NCBI RefSeq assembly: GCF_000002865.3
Contig: NW_001865039.1
Location: 1,730,341-1,794,340 of the forward strand
Reading direction: 5' to 3'
Origin: Monosiga brevicollis MX1
Lineage: Eukaryota > Opisthokonta > Choanoflagellata > Craspedida > Salpingoecidae
DNA length: 64,000 bases
Position 1 is the stretch's first letter; each line of letters opens with the position of its first letter. The notes under the pieces were generated by a model that was not told the DNA's origin, made no database searches, and saw nothing but the letters and a program-made list of their open reading frames with translations. Shown piece after piece: positions 50,314 through 60,429 of the stretch. A program made the translations under genes and the position numbers.

Positions 50314-53300
50314 ATGACTTGCTGGCAGCATTGCCTTTTCATCGGCGCCTGCTTGGCCATCGTCCTCGCCAGTGTTGCTCGTGCGGACGGGCCTCCATGC
50401 GACCTCGGCAACTTCCAGGTGGGCGAGAACAACCGTCAGTACATGTTGGTGGATACGTATCGTGCCAAATGGGAAGATGCCGTCATCGACTGCGCCAGCT
50501 TTGGGGCCAGTTTGGCTGACCCTTCCAGCCCGGCCGCCTTTGAAGCCATTTCGGCGTTGTTTGACCAATCCCCAATCAAAAGCTTTTGGGTGGGCGGGTA
50601 TGTTAGTAGCGAAAACCCGGGCATGATTGAGTTTCCAAGCGGCACCGTCGACCCCAGCACTGTTCCCTTTTCGGGGGGTCTCGGTGGCACGGATCGCTGC
50701 ATCCAATACAACTCGAAAGTTGGTGTCATGAAATCCAAGGCTTGCTTCAAGCCTCGCTTCTTCATGTGCGAGCGCCCTTCCCCAGAAGAATATTGCGCCT
50801 CCCTCACTACGGTCGAGCCACCAGTCGAAGTCGTCAAGGACGTTCCCGGCACGTACTCGCACGATGACGCCAGCGTGGCCTGTGCAGATCAAGGCGCACT
50901 ACTCGCCGAGCCCCGCACGCAGGAGGAGCTTGATGATCTTATGCAAGCTTTGATTCTTAAAGGCATTGAGCTGCCCAACAATCTATGGCTTGGCATGGCA
51001 GTGGCTGAAAACGATGTTTTGGCCTTTTCCGATGGTTCTCCTGTCAACCTGACGGCTTTTGCCAACCCCGACGTCAATATTCGCTGGCGAAATTGTGCCC
51101 TCCTTCGCATCAATTATGACCCGACGGATTATGGCAGCCAAACTGCGGTACTCACGACTCAGCGTTGCAACCGCGCTCGGTAAGAGTGTCCTAAGCCATT
51201 CTGTCCAAAGCCGTTTTGACCCCACAGAGGCACTTGCTTTGCTTGTATACGTTTATCCGCAGTCAAATGGATGTTACAAATTGTCTCTTTTCTCATGTCG
51301 ATGTGGGCAGGTCTATCGCATGCTCTCGTGAGATCGTCTCCACCTCGTCCACCTCAAGCACCTCGTCCACCAGCTCCACGTCCACCACGAGCTCGACTTC
51401 GAGCACTTCATCCACGAGCTCGACTTCGAGCACTTCTTCAACCTCGAGCACCTCGAGCAGCTCGAGTACCTCGTCGACCAGCTCTACTAGCTCCACCAGC
51501 AGCACGAGCTCGACCAGTTCTACGTCCACCACGTCCAGTACCTCGTCTACGAGCTCCACGAGCTCCACCTCTAGTACATCGTCAACGAGCTCGACGAGCT
51601 CCACGTCCACCACGTCTTCGACTTCGAGCACTTCATCCACGAGCTCGACTTCGAGCACTTCTTCAACCTCGAGCACCTCGAGCAGCTCGAGTACCTCGTC
51701 GACCAGCTCTACCAGCTCCACCAGCAGCACGAGCTCGACCAGTTCTACGTCCACCACGTCCAGTACCTCGTCTACGAGTTCCACGAGCTCCACCTCTAGT
51801 ACATCGTCAACGAGCTCGACAAGCTCCACGTCCACCACGAGCTCGACTTCGAGCACTTCATCCACGAGCTCGACTTCGAGCACTTCTTCAACCTCGAGCA
51901 CCTCGAGCAGCTCGAGTACCTCGTCGACCAGCTCTACCAGCTCCACCAGCAGCACGAGCTCGACCAGTTCTACGTCCACCACGTCCAGTACCTCGTCTAC
52001 GAGTTCCACGAGCTCCACCTCTAGTACATCGTCAACGAGCTCGACGAGCTCCACGTCCACCACGAGTCGACTTCGAGCACTTCATCCACGAGCTCGACTT
52101 CGAGCACTTCTTCAACCTCGAGCACCTCGAGCAGCTCGAGTACCTCGTCGACCAGCTCTACCAGCTCCACCAGCAGCACGAGCTCGACCAGTTCTACGTC
52201 CACCACGTCCAGTACCTCGTCTACGAGTTCCACGAGCTCCACCTCTAGTACATCGTCAACGAGCTCGACAAGCTCCACGTCCACCACGAGCTCGACTTCG
52301 AGCACGTCTTCCACGAGCTCGACTTCGAGCACTTCTTCAACCTCGAGCACCTCGAGCAGCTCGAGTACCTCGTCGACCAGCTCTACCAGCTCCACCAGCA
52401 GCACGAGCTCGACCAGTTCTACGTCCACCACGTCCAGTACCTCGTCCACGAGTTCCACGAGCTCCACCTCTAGTACATCGTCAACGAGCTCGACGAGCTC
52501 CACGTCCACCACGTCTTCGACTTCGAGCACTTCATCCACGAGCTCGACTTCGAGCACTTCTTCAACCTCGAGCACCTCGAGCAGCTCGAGTACCTCGTCG
52601 ACCAGCTCTACTAGCTCCACCAGCAGCACGAGCTCGACCAGTTCTACGTCCACCACGTCCAGTACCTCGTCTACGAGTTCCACGAGCTCCACCTCTAGTA
52701 CATCGTCAACGAGCTCGACGAGCTCCACGTCCACCACGTCGTCGACTTCGAGCACTTCATCCACGAGCTCGACTTCGAGTACTTCTTCAACCTCCACCAC
52801 CTCCACTTCGTTGCTCACTCGCAGCGGTCCAGTTTTCTGCAATGATCCCGCATCTCATCCTGCAGTCCAGTATCTGGTCGAGGATGTGCAAGTGGTTGAG
52901 ACATATGTTCGAATCATTTCGGGCTGCGATATGACCGATGACGTCTTCTCGTCCTTCCAGAGTTTGCGTGAAATTGGCACGTATTTGACCTTGGATAGCA
53001 ACCCCAATATCAACAGCCTTGAGCCACTTTCTAGTTTGCGGGCCGTGCAATCTTTTACGCTGAATAACATGGGTGGTTTGCGTAATTTGAGCGGGCTGGA
53101 TGCCAGTCAACTTGTGATTGATGGCGATTTGAAGATTTCTGGCAACAACAACCTCGAGTCCATTGCCGATCTGAACGGCGTGGTTATTACGGGCACTTGT
53201 ATGATTGCCAACAATCCCCTCTGTGTCGGCTGCACCTGTGGGAGTATCGGCCTTGCTGCCTTCACGACTAGCACGACGACAACTTCTACCACCTCAACGA

Positions 53301-54019
53301 CCACGGTGACGACGACAACTTCGACATCCACCACTTCGACTACAACTCGGAACCCAGCATACGAAGGGGACGTTCTGTGTCAATCAAGTGCGCAGTTGGC
53401 TGACGCGGCCGCTTTGCTTGAGGATCGTCTGCGCATCAATGGCATGGTGGCGTTTTCGAATTATGATAGTTTCACCTGCGATGTTGACGCGACCACTCTG
53501 GCATCCATGACCGCCATCTCACATGTTGAAGCGCTTGAAATCCGCGGGAGCACAGCCCTCGAAACATTGGCGGGTCTTGAAGCGTTGGCTGCTGTTGAGT
53601 TTGATGTTGCGATCCGCGGTAACGCCGCTCTGAGCAACCTCAGCGGTTTGGACACGCTTTCATCTATTGGACTGGATCTGACGATTCGTGGCAATGCTTT
53701 GCTGACGAGTCTGAGTGGTCTCTCGTCATTGACGCACGTGGGGGGACAGTTGGCCATTCAGTCCAATCCCGTTCTTGAAACGCTGGACTTTATGACCAGT
53801 TTGGGAAGCGTCGACTTTCTCCTCATTAGCAACAATCCGCTGCTCACGGAGGTGGACGCTTTGGCGTCTTTGACCTCTGTCAATACCCTGTACGTGTTTG
53901 GAAACGACGAGCTGGCCAATGTGAACGCTCTTCGAAACGTCACGATTGTAGGCGATTGCTTCATCTCGGGTTTGAAAGACTGTGTTTCGCCTGATGCTTG
54001 TTCGTGCAGCGACTTGTAG
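50314..54019 (+). CDS. Secreted mosaic protein: two C-type-lectin-like domains, Ser/Thr stalk, two receptor-L domains
   Basis: Exon 1 (50314-51179) starts MTCWQHCLFIGACLAIVLAS, a signal peptide. It encodes two lectin-like domains: YRAKWEDAVIDCASFGASLA, SFWVGGYVSS, GTDRCIQYNSK, FFMCERP; and HDDASVACADQGALLAEP, NNLWLGMAVAENDVLAFSDG, WRNCALLRIN. A GT-AG intron (51180-51310) leads to SIACSREIV and the stalk of repeated Ser-Thr-Ser (to about 52800). Next is a receptor-L-like domain (FCNDPASH...LTLDSNPNINSLEPL), a Thr linker, and a second L-type domain (ALEIRGSTALETLAGLEAL, LAIQSNPVLETLDF) ending CSCSDL at 54019. No membrane helix follows, so it is secreted or wall-bound. The stalk reading frame changes by one base near 52066; bridging it would give about 1190 residues. 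Confidence 0.82.
51340..52790 (+). repeat. 225-bp tandem repeat encoding the Ser/Thr stalk
   Basis: The marker CACTTCTTCA begins at 51431, 51656, 51881, 52105, 52330 and 52555, with a variant at 52780. Spacings are 225, 225, 224, 225, 225, 225. Each unit is therefore 75 codons of Ser-Thr-Ser type, itself built from 9-bp and 15-bp subunits. The third interval is one base short, from GAGTCGAC near 52066 where other copies have GAGCTCGAC. The antisense strand reads as Val-Glu-Leu repeats, which are not genes. Confidence 0.95.
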
Positions 54020-54345
54020 TTGTTTGTGTCTTTTAATTTCCAGCCTTGAGTTTACTTGCAACTTGTCTTTTTTTTGCTCTTCCTGCTGCTTTAACGATTG
54101 GTCATGCACAATGCCTTGTGCGATTGTCTGGAGATCTGTTCTAGTGGTGCTGCCCCTTGTCTTTTTGCGCGCACTTTGCTTTCTTCTTGACTGCGATCGT
54201 TCTAGCGTTGAACATGGCGCAGTGATTTCGATGTTTTACATCTAGATGTCAATTGATCAAAGTATTTCACGGCCTTGTGTATTGAGACTGATGGCAGCCC
54301 AACCAAGAGTAGGATGACCAGATTCAGCGGCTAACACAAAACTTT
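54020..54345. other. Convergent spacer
   Basis: 3' ends of the lectin protein (plus) and the His-Asp protein (minus). T-rich and pyrimidine-rich sequence; no gene seen. Confidence 0.5.
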
Positions 54346-55210
54346 TTACATGAAAGCCACTCCAACGACGGCCGCAACGCCAAGGGGGATCCAGGCCAAG
54401 GTACCGGAACGCGAAGCAGCGCACGTGTGGTCATCATGGTCGTGGTCATGGTCATGGTCGTGATCATGGTCATGATCATGTTCGACATTGCAGTCATAAG
54501 CGGCACACAGATCCTCGAAATCGTGGAGACCTTGCTCCGCGGCTTCGGGCACGTCATCATGGTCGCAACCGTCGTGAGCGGCGCGTAGGGTCTGGAAGGA
54601 TGTTTGGCATTCAGTAGGCGAGCAGTCGGAGGAGCAATTCGCAGCCAGATAATTGAAGGCAGAGGTTGCAGCCGCCTCAGAGGTGCATTCGTAGCTGGCG
54701 CAGGTGGGCAGACTATCATCGTGCTCACGCTCAATGTAGCACTCGGTGCAAATGCCCTCAAAGTCGTGAAGCTCTTCAATGCCAGCCGGCAACTTGGATG
54801 TCAGGCAGTGGTCATGGTGCGCCTAAGATGTCAAAGATGCATCAGCTTCACCTCGGGCAGCCTTTCAAAAAGATGGCATGTCCATGGCATGCATCGCGGG
54901 TTTGAGATACCTGCGCGTAGAAAAAAGCCTTGCTGCAGATTTCTGTACCGCAATTTGAGGCACAGTCGTTGGCCTCCAACGTCTGCATGGCCTGTGCTCA
55001 CAAAGTGGGGCATTCAGGTCGAGATGTACCGCCAGGATTCGAGCGACGGAAATCAGTTCTCAAGCAAAGCACATTTACCTCGGTAATGGCGGCCGAGTCG
55101 TCACAGTTCACGTCCACGATGCAATCGCAGTATTGCAGATCATCCTCATTGGCCTGCACAAGCAGCGCCGCGGCGCAGAGTGCAATGACGACTTGTCCAA
55201 GCTTCAGCAT
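54346..55210 (-). CDS. Small secreted or lipid-anchored Cys-rich protein with His-Asp run
   Basis: Span with introns; family not recognised. The start at 55210 gives a signal peptide (MLKLGQVVIALCAAALLVQA). Cys-rich segments follow (YCDCIVDVNC; ANDCASNCGTEICSKAFFYA). A module then occurs twice: GIEELHDFEGICTECYIE with flanking HHDHC and EHDD, and EQGLHDFEDLCAAYDCNVE with flanking HDGCDHDD. Near the C-terminus is EHDHDHDHDHDHDHDHDD. The protein ends SGTLAWIPLGVAAVVGVAFM, a hydrophobic tail without a basic stop-transfer, as expected for a GPI-anchor signal. The alternating His-Asp run could bind divalent metal (zinc, copper, nickel); this is inference from composition. Stop codon TAA is complementary to 54346-54348. 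Confidence 0.72.
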
Positions 55211-56340
55211 GATGGCAGTCCGAGAATCTGTGCACGAGTCTGTCAGACGATGGGCACGATGCACGGGAAGTTGAAAATGCCACTCAATCCCGCACGCGGC
55301 CGGCGAACCAGTGAGCTCAGCCAGCTCAAAAGCGCCCTGCTCCAGGGTTCGGAGTCAAAAAAAATCTCGGAGCCGGAGCCGGAGTTTCCCCACGGAGCGA
55401 GAAAGGCTACAACTGCGTGTTGACTGTAAGCGGTCTGTCTGCCTGAACAGTGTCGGAGCTGTTTGCTACGGATGCAGAATGGTTGGTCACTCACGCGCTG
55501 TCCCTTCCCTCGGCCAACACGCCGAGCCAAGCTGATACGGCCAATTGCTAAAGCCATGTGCGTCTGATTTCGCGCCCCTTATGGGTTTTCTTTGGGCGAT
55601 GCACAGAGCGAATAGGTCAGTTCTGCGCAGCCGTGCGGCGGAGCTGTGTGGGAGTCCCTTCTGGCCGTGGGCGTGGAGCTTTCGGACTGCTCATGCCAAA
55701 TGGTCGTCAAAGAAGGGAAAGACTTTGCATGCACGTGCCCAGCCGCCCCTCCGAGGTTGAAATGAACGTGGTGCACAATATGCCTTCTGGCACGGGCCAA
55801 GATTGGCATGCACGTGGAGACCACCGGGTGCAGGCAACATGCATGCTGCTGCATACGGTGCTCTCAGACCGTCGTTTGCGTCAATGACGACACATGAAAA
55901 ACATTAATTATTAACATCCGAAGTAGCTTTTGTATCACCCTGCCATACTGGACGTAAATAATTTTTTATCTTTCCATCTAGAAGATGTTTGACTCAAAAG
56001 AAATAATTATTAGTGTATGTCCGAAGAGCGAGGAGGACGTCTTGTGCAAAAGAGTGTGGCTCATGATGCCAGCCAACACTGAGCAGGACAGGCACGCTGT
56101 GGAGCCATTGCTTTCGCAAGAGGCGCGTCATTAAGGCTTGTTCTACAAGGTCGAGACAGCAGCAGTACAAAGAACAGAGAAACAACGACATCAACACGTC
56201 AGGGCAGGCGCGTAAGACAGTAACGACAGTCATGTAAGTGAGTGAGCAGCAAGTCGAGAGCAATGCCACGTACGGTCTCCATCTGAGGATACGATGTACG
56301 TCCACGGCTTGCTACTGTGAGCCAGCAAGAGCTCCAAAAC
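55211..56340. other. Intergenic region
   Basis: 1.1 kb without a supported gene. It contains GGAGCCGGAGCCGGAG near 55370-55385, repeated TGCATGC words near 55725-55855, and an AT-rich stretch at 55880-56020. Short frames on both strands show no recognisable protein. Confidence 0.45.
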
Positions 56341-57215
56341 CTACCCGACCGAAGCCACAAGGGTCATTGCCATGTGAATCCAGGATATTTGACCAAGCTG
56401 TGGGGCCGAGCTCAAGATACCTGCTCTTGTATGTGATGCGAGGCTTCAAGAGCCAGGTGAATGGGTGTGATCTGCTCCTATGAAAAGGTTAGACTGGTCA
56501 GCGGGGCATTGAAAAATAGAAAATCCGCAGGATAGCCCTTGTACCTTGTTCTCTTGGTCCACATTCGCGTGGTTGCGCAGCAACAGTTCGATGGTTTCAG
56601 CATTCCTTGCATGCTGGCAAGCCCAGTGCAGTGGCGTTTCACCTTGCTGTGGGAGATAGACATGAGGGCAATGACTTTGACACGCACAGGCCAGGAGGAA
56701 CAACCACCATGTCGAGGGCGCACCCAAGTCTGTGCCGCCACGTCTGCGCGCATCTTCAAGAGCAGACGTGCAGCTTCAGTGTGGCCGTTGCGACAGGCCA
56801 GGTGCAGGGGTGTTGCATCGTGCTATTGCGAGGCACAGGCATGCAGTCAAATTTTTCCGAGGCGTCAGGGTTGCCCGTGCTGCGAGGTGGCCCGCGGCAC
56901 GCACTCTGTCTGTGGCCTCTACGTCAGCTTTGCGTTGAAGTAGCAGATCAATGACGCTGCAATGGCCCCCCTGACTTGCCATATGCAGCGGCGTCTCACC
57001 AAACTTGATAAGAATAACATGGGTTGCACAAAAAAAAAAAGCATGAGCGTGATCAGCAAACCCATCCTGGCGCAGCGTCGGTGCGAATCACGGCGCGCCA
57101 AAGCAAAATTACCTGGCTATAACAGTTGACATTGACATTGAGCTCAAGGAGCAGACCTGCGACTTTGGTGTGGCCGCTTCGGCATGCCAGATGAAGCGGT
57201 GTCCAGCCATGCTGC

Positions 57216-57246
<31 letters not shown>

Positions 57247-57645
57247 GGCGGGGCAGTCAGGGACAGCACAGCGTTAAGCCAAGATCAGAGAGCACAGTTA
57301 CGCCTGGAGGCAAGGTTTTTGAGACACGGGGACAAGATCAAACCCGATTCTGTAGATGGATCCCCTTTGGGTCTTGCTCATACAGAAAGGCGACAACGTC
57401 GCGGAGCCCGTTCCCGGCGGCCTGGTGAAACGATGTATCCCGAGACTAGCACAGTGGCAAAAACGTGAGGATCTAGGCCTTTCGTTGGCTCCTCGTGCCA
57501 AGGTCTCACTAACTCGATCGTGATAAGGCAGAGCCACGGCAATCTCCTCTTGCGACCAGCTATTCAACAGTGCCAGTGCCTCGCTCGGGTCGCGCTTTTG
57601 ACAGGCGCGATACAAGCACGCCCCAACAGTATCGTCGACTGCCAT
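56341..57645 (-). CDS. Ankyrin-repeat protein, one repeat per exon
   Basis: Span with introns. The start at 57645 gives MAVDDTVGACLYRACQKRDP. Each later exon carries one ankyrin unit: SRDTSFHQAAGNGLRDVVAF; HGWTPLHLACRSGHTKVAGL; FGETPLHMASQGGHCSVIDL; HDATPLHLACRNGHTEAARL; QGETPLHWACQHARNAETIE; EQITPIHLALEASHH. The introns I could read all fall in phase 0 at the same point of the repeat. A short last exon ends MAMTLVASVG at a TAG complementary to 56341-56343. No other domain is seen, so function beyond protein binding cannot be stated. The last exon is the least certain. Confidence 0.8.
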
Positions 57646-57738
57646 TTTGTTGTGATGATGAAAATTGATTTTTTTTTTTCACACGTCTAAAAGAACGCTC
57701 GCTTCAAGGTGTTCAGTTCAAACAAGAGAGTAAAGCTT

Positions 57739-57744
57739 TATATA
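57739..57744 (+). promoter_or_regulatory. TATA-like box upstream of 5S rRNA
   Basis: TATATA at -28 to -23 relative to the predicted first base of the 5S gene (57767). Upstream TATA elements occur at 5S genes of several eukaryotes and set the Pol III start. Function here is inferred from position. Confidence 0.55.
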
Positions 57745-57766
57745 CACTTTTACCTGGGTATCTTTC

Positions 57767-57885
57767 GCCAACGGTCATACCACATGGAATACACCGGCTC
57801 TCGTCCGATCGCCGCAGTTAAGCCATGTTGGGCCATGCTAGTACTATCGTGGGTGACCAGATGGGAATACATGGTGCTGTTGGCC
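57767..57885 (+). rRNA. rrn5: 5S ribosomal RNA
   Basis: 119 bases. The 5' end GCCAACGGTCATACCAC matches the eukaryotic 5S start (GCCUACGGCCAUACCAC). The internal control region is present: box A-like AGTTAAGCCATG, the GGCC-GTTAGTACT region as GGGCCATGCTAGTACT, and box C GGGTGACCAGATGGGAATAC. The 3' end CATGGTGCTGTTGGCC pairs GTTGGC with the 5' GCCAAC to form helix I. Compensating changes in the terminal stem (AAC with GTT) argue for a functional gene rather than a decayed copy. Only one copy is seen in the window. Confidence 0.93.
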
Positions 57886-57893
57886 TTCCTTAT

Positions 57894-57903
57894 CTTTTTT
57901 TTT
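57894..57903 (+). terminator. Pol III T-run terminator of 5S rRNA
   Basis: A run of nine or more T residues starts about ten bases after the mature 3' end of the 5S gene, the normal signal for RNA polymerase III termination. Confidence 0.75.
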
Positions 57904-58148
57904 CCTTGTGACGATTCTAACCTCTTTTTCTTTAAAATTTTCAGCAGAGGTTTCCGTATGCGAGATTATCACTTCTTCATCTGCTTGATATTCTTCGACA
58001 TTAACTAAAATGTAGTCGTTTCGATAACGCAGCCTCGATCCTGGTCTGGCGCGAGCGATAAGAAGGGTTCATGAGTCACTGAGTAGAGCAGAGCGCCAGC
58101 AGGGTAGAGCCAGCATCAGACATGGATAGAGGTCAGGCGAGAACCCGA

Positions 58149-58230
58149 GTCAGCATGGAGTCAGGGCGTAGTCAGCATGGAGTCAGGGCGTAGTCAGCAT
58201 GGAGTCAGGGCGTAGTCAGCATGGAGTCAG
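58149..58230. repeat. 22-bp tandem repeat, about 3.7 copies
   Basis: Unit GTCAGCATGGAGTCAGGGCG plus TA, starting at 58149, 58171 and 58193 with a partial copy at 58215. The copies appear identical, suggesting recent expansion. It lies about 260 bp downstream of the 5S gene. Confidence 0.93.
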
Positions 58231-58566
58231 TATCGATTGGCGCAGGCTGTGATGCTTTACAAGGCCGCGGACGGCTGGCTATTGGCCGTGGCCCCGACTG
58301 GCATGGGTAACTTGCCTTGAGCAAGCCAAAGCCGCATTCAGCTATTCGAAGAGTGCATCATGTTGTAGGACTGCTGGCGTCCAAAGGTCTATGAGTCCTT
58401 GAGGGCAGCGGTCGCGCATTTATATCCGCAAAATCCAACCTCGGTTTGTGACCCAAATTTTAATTTAAAACAGCATTCAAAGAACATCAGGATGTAAGAC
58501 AAAACGGTCACATTTTTCCACGGCGACGACACGCCCACATTTGTGTGTTACTTCCGCCACGCGATC

Positions 58567-60429
58567 ATGGGCTGTGGCCAGAGCCGAGAGAGAGGCGATC
58601 CGCCAAAGGTTGGCTCCGGCGGCGATCTCCGAGAGCCATCCCCTGACATCAACACTAAGGTCGACCTTCCGCCAGGTCAGACACTCGTCTGTTCCCTCTC
58701 TCTCTCCCTCCATCCTCCCGCCCCGCCCCCATCCCCCACCAGCTGATCGTCAACACACATCCCATCCAACTCCAGGCTCGAAGCGTGCCCTGCTTGGGGT
58801 GAGCGCTGCCTTTCTCCAAGGACTCGAGACCCAACTCCGCCAGCAGTTTGGTGACGAGTTTCACAAGCTCACCACCTCGGAAATCTGCACCCGCTACGTC
58901 ATGCCGCTCACCAACGCCCGCGCCTGCTCCTGGGTTGACCTGCTCCTCGAGGACCCCGCACAGCGGCTCCACCTCGCGCCGGCCACCGTCTTTGTCTCCC
59001 ACGCATGGAAGTATAGCTTTGCCACGACCCTCGCCACGGTGCTGTACCACGAGCGCACGGAGGCGCCGGGCGCCTACTACTGGCTCGACCTCGTCCCCAA
59101 CAACCAGCACGCTGCCGCCGAACTTCCCTACGAGTGGTGCGTTTCTTGCTGTTGTCGGGTTGCGGGCTTCCTGTGTCACTGACGGCCTTGAATGTGGCAG
59201 GTGGTCCAACACGTTTCAGGAGAACATCAAGGAGATCGGCCGGGTGTTGCTGGTCATGAGCCCCTGGCGCGACCCCGTGCCCATGACGCGGGCCTGGTGT
59301 CTCTTTGAAATGATGAACGCCTTGAACGGGCAGGTGCAGCTGGACATTCGGCTGCCCGAGGCCGAGGTCAACGGGTTTGTGGACGCTTTGGCACAGGACG
59401 GTGACGAAGTGATGGACATGCTTGTGCGGGTGCAGGCGCAAAAGGCTGAGGCGTTCAAGGCCAGCGACCGGGCCATGATCTTCAAGACGGTAGAGGCGAC
59501 GGTGGGCTTTACGGAGCTGAACTCCCGGATCAAGGCGCAGCTGCGAGCGTGGTGTCTGGAGCAGGCGCTTGTGGCGGCCAGAGCCCGAGAGGCGGAGGAC
59601 GGCAAGTTTTTGCATGCAGATTGGCCGGGTATTGATGGCCTTTGGCGAGTATGAGCAAGCGCTCGAGTACAACGGCAAGGCGTTGAAGATATTTTTGGCG
59701 ACGGTGGGCGAGGCGCACCCGGACACGGCCATCACCTACAACAACATGGCCGCTGTCTACAGGAACCAGGGCCGGTACGACAAGGCGCTTGAGTACTATA
59801 GCAAGGCGTCGAGTATCACGTTGGCGACGGTGGGCGATTCGCACCCCGACACGGCCACCACCTACAACAACATGGCCCTTGTCTACAGCAGCCAGGGCCA
59901 GTACGAACAGGCGCTCGAGTACTACGGCAAGGCATTGAAGATCCGATTGTCGACGGTGGGCGAGGCGCACCCCGACACGGCCACCACGTACAATGGCATG
60001 GCCCATGTGAACAACTACCATGGCTAGCACAAGCAAACGCTCGAGTGCTTCAACAAGGCGTTGCAAATCCAATTGGCGACGGTGGGCGAGGCGCACCCCC
60101 ACACCGCCAGTACCTACAACAACATGGCCAATGTCTACTACAAGCAGGGCCGGTACGAGCAGGCGCTCGAGTACTACGGCAAGGCATTGAAGATCCGATT
60201 GGCGACGGTGGGCGAGGCGCACCTGTCCACTGCTACCACCTACAAGAACATGGCCCATGTCTACGACCGCCATGGTCAGTCCGACAAGGCGCTCGAGTAC
60301 CACGGCAAGCTGTTGAAGATCCAACTGGCGACGGTGGGCGAGGCGCACCCAAACACGGCCAAAACGTTCACGGGCATGGCTAATGTCTACATGAACCAGG
60401 GCCAGTACGACAAAGCACTCGAATACTAA
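58567..60429 (+). CDS. Acylated TIR-like / TPR protein with an internal stop
   Basis: Span with introns. The start at 58567 gives MGCGQS, a consensus for N-myristoylation (Gly2) with adjacent palmitoylatable Cys3. Exon 1 ends ...DLPP and joins at GSKRALLGVSAAF. The first domain has TVFVSHAWKYSF, YYWLDLVPNNQ, YEWWSNTFQENIKEIGRVLL, VMSPWRDPVPMTRAWCLFEM, a TIR-like fold signature (my inference). TPR units of kinesin-light-chain type follow (YEQALEYYGKALKIRLSTVG, EAHPDTATTYNNMA). The frame changes at 59571-59619, which could be a 49-bp GT-AG intron joining EQAL to IGRVLMAFGEYEQ. A TAG at 60025-60027 interrupts the TPR array where sister units have CAG; three or more further TPRs continue in the same frame to TAA at 60427-60429. 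Either the protein ends at 60027, the gene is decaying, or the base is wrong. Confidence 0.75.

Larger units (their letters stand above)
57646..58566. other. Intergenic region carrying the 5S rRNA gene and a 22-bp repeat
   Basis: No protein gene is supported. It contains the 5S gene with its TATA-like box and T-run, and a small tandem repeat. The open frame 57709-58008 runs over the 5S gene and is spurious. Confidence 0.6.

Noticed and set aside
51293-52842. Long antisense and alternate-frame open frames (Val-Glu-Leu and Arg-Ala-Pro repeats) over the stalk
   Set aside because: They follow from the 225-bp repeat being stop-free in several frames; only the Ser-Thr frame connects to real domains.
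57709-58008. 99-residue plus-strand open frame
   Set aside because: It overlaps the 5S rRNA gene and has no protein features.
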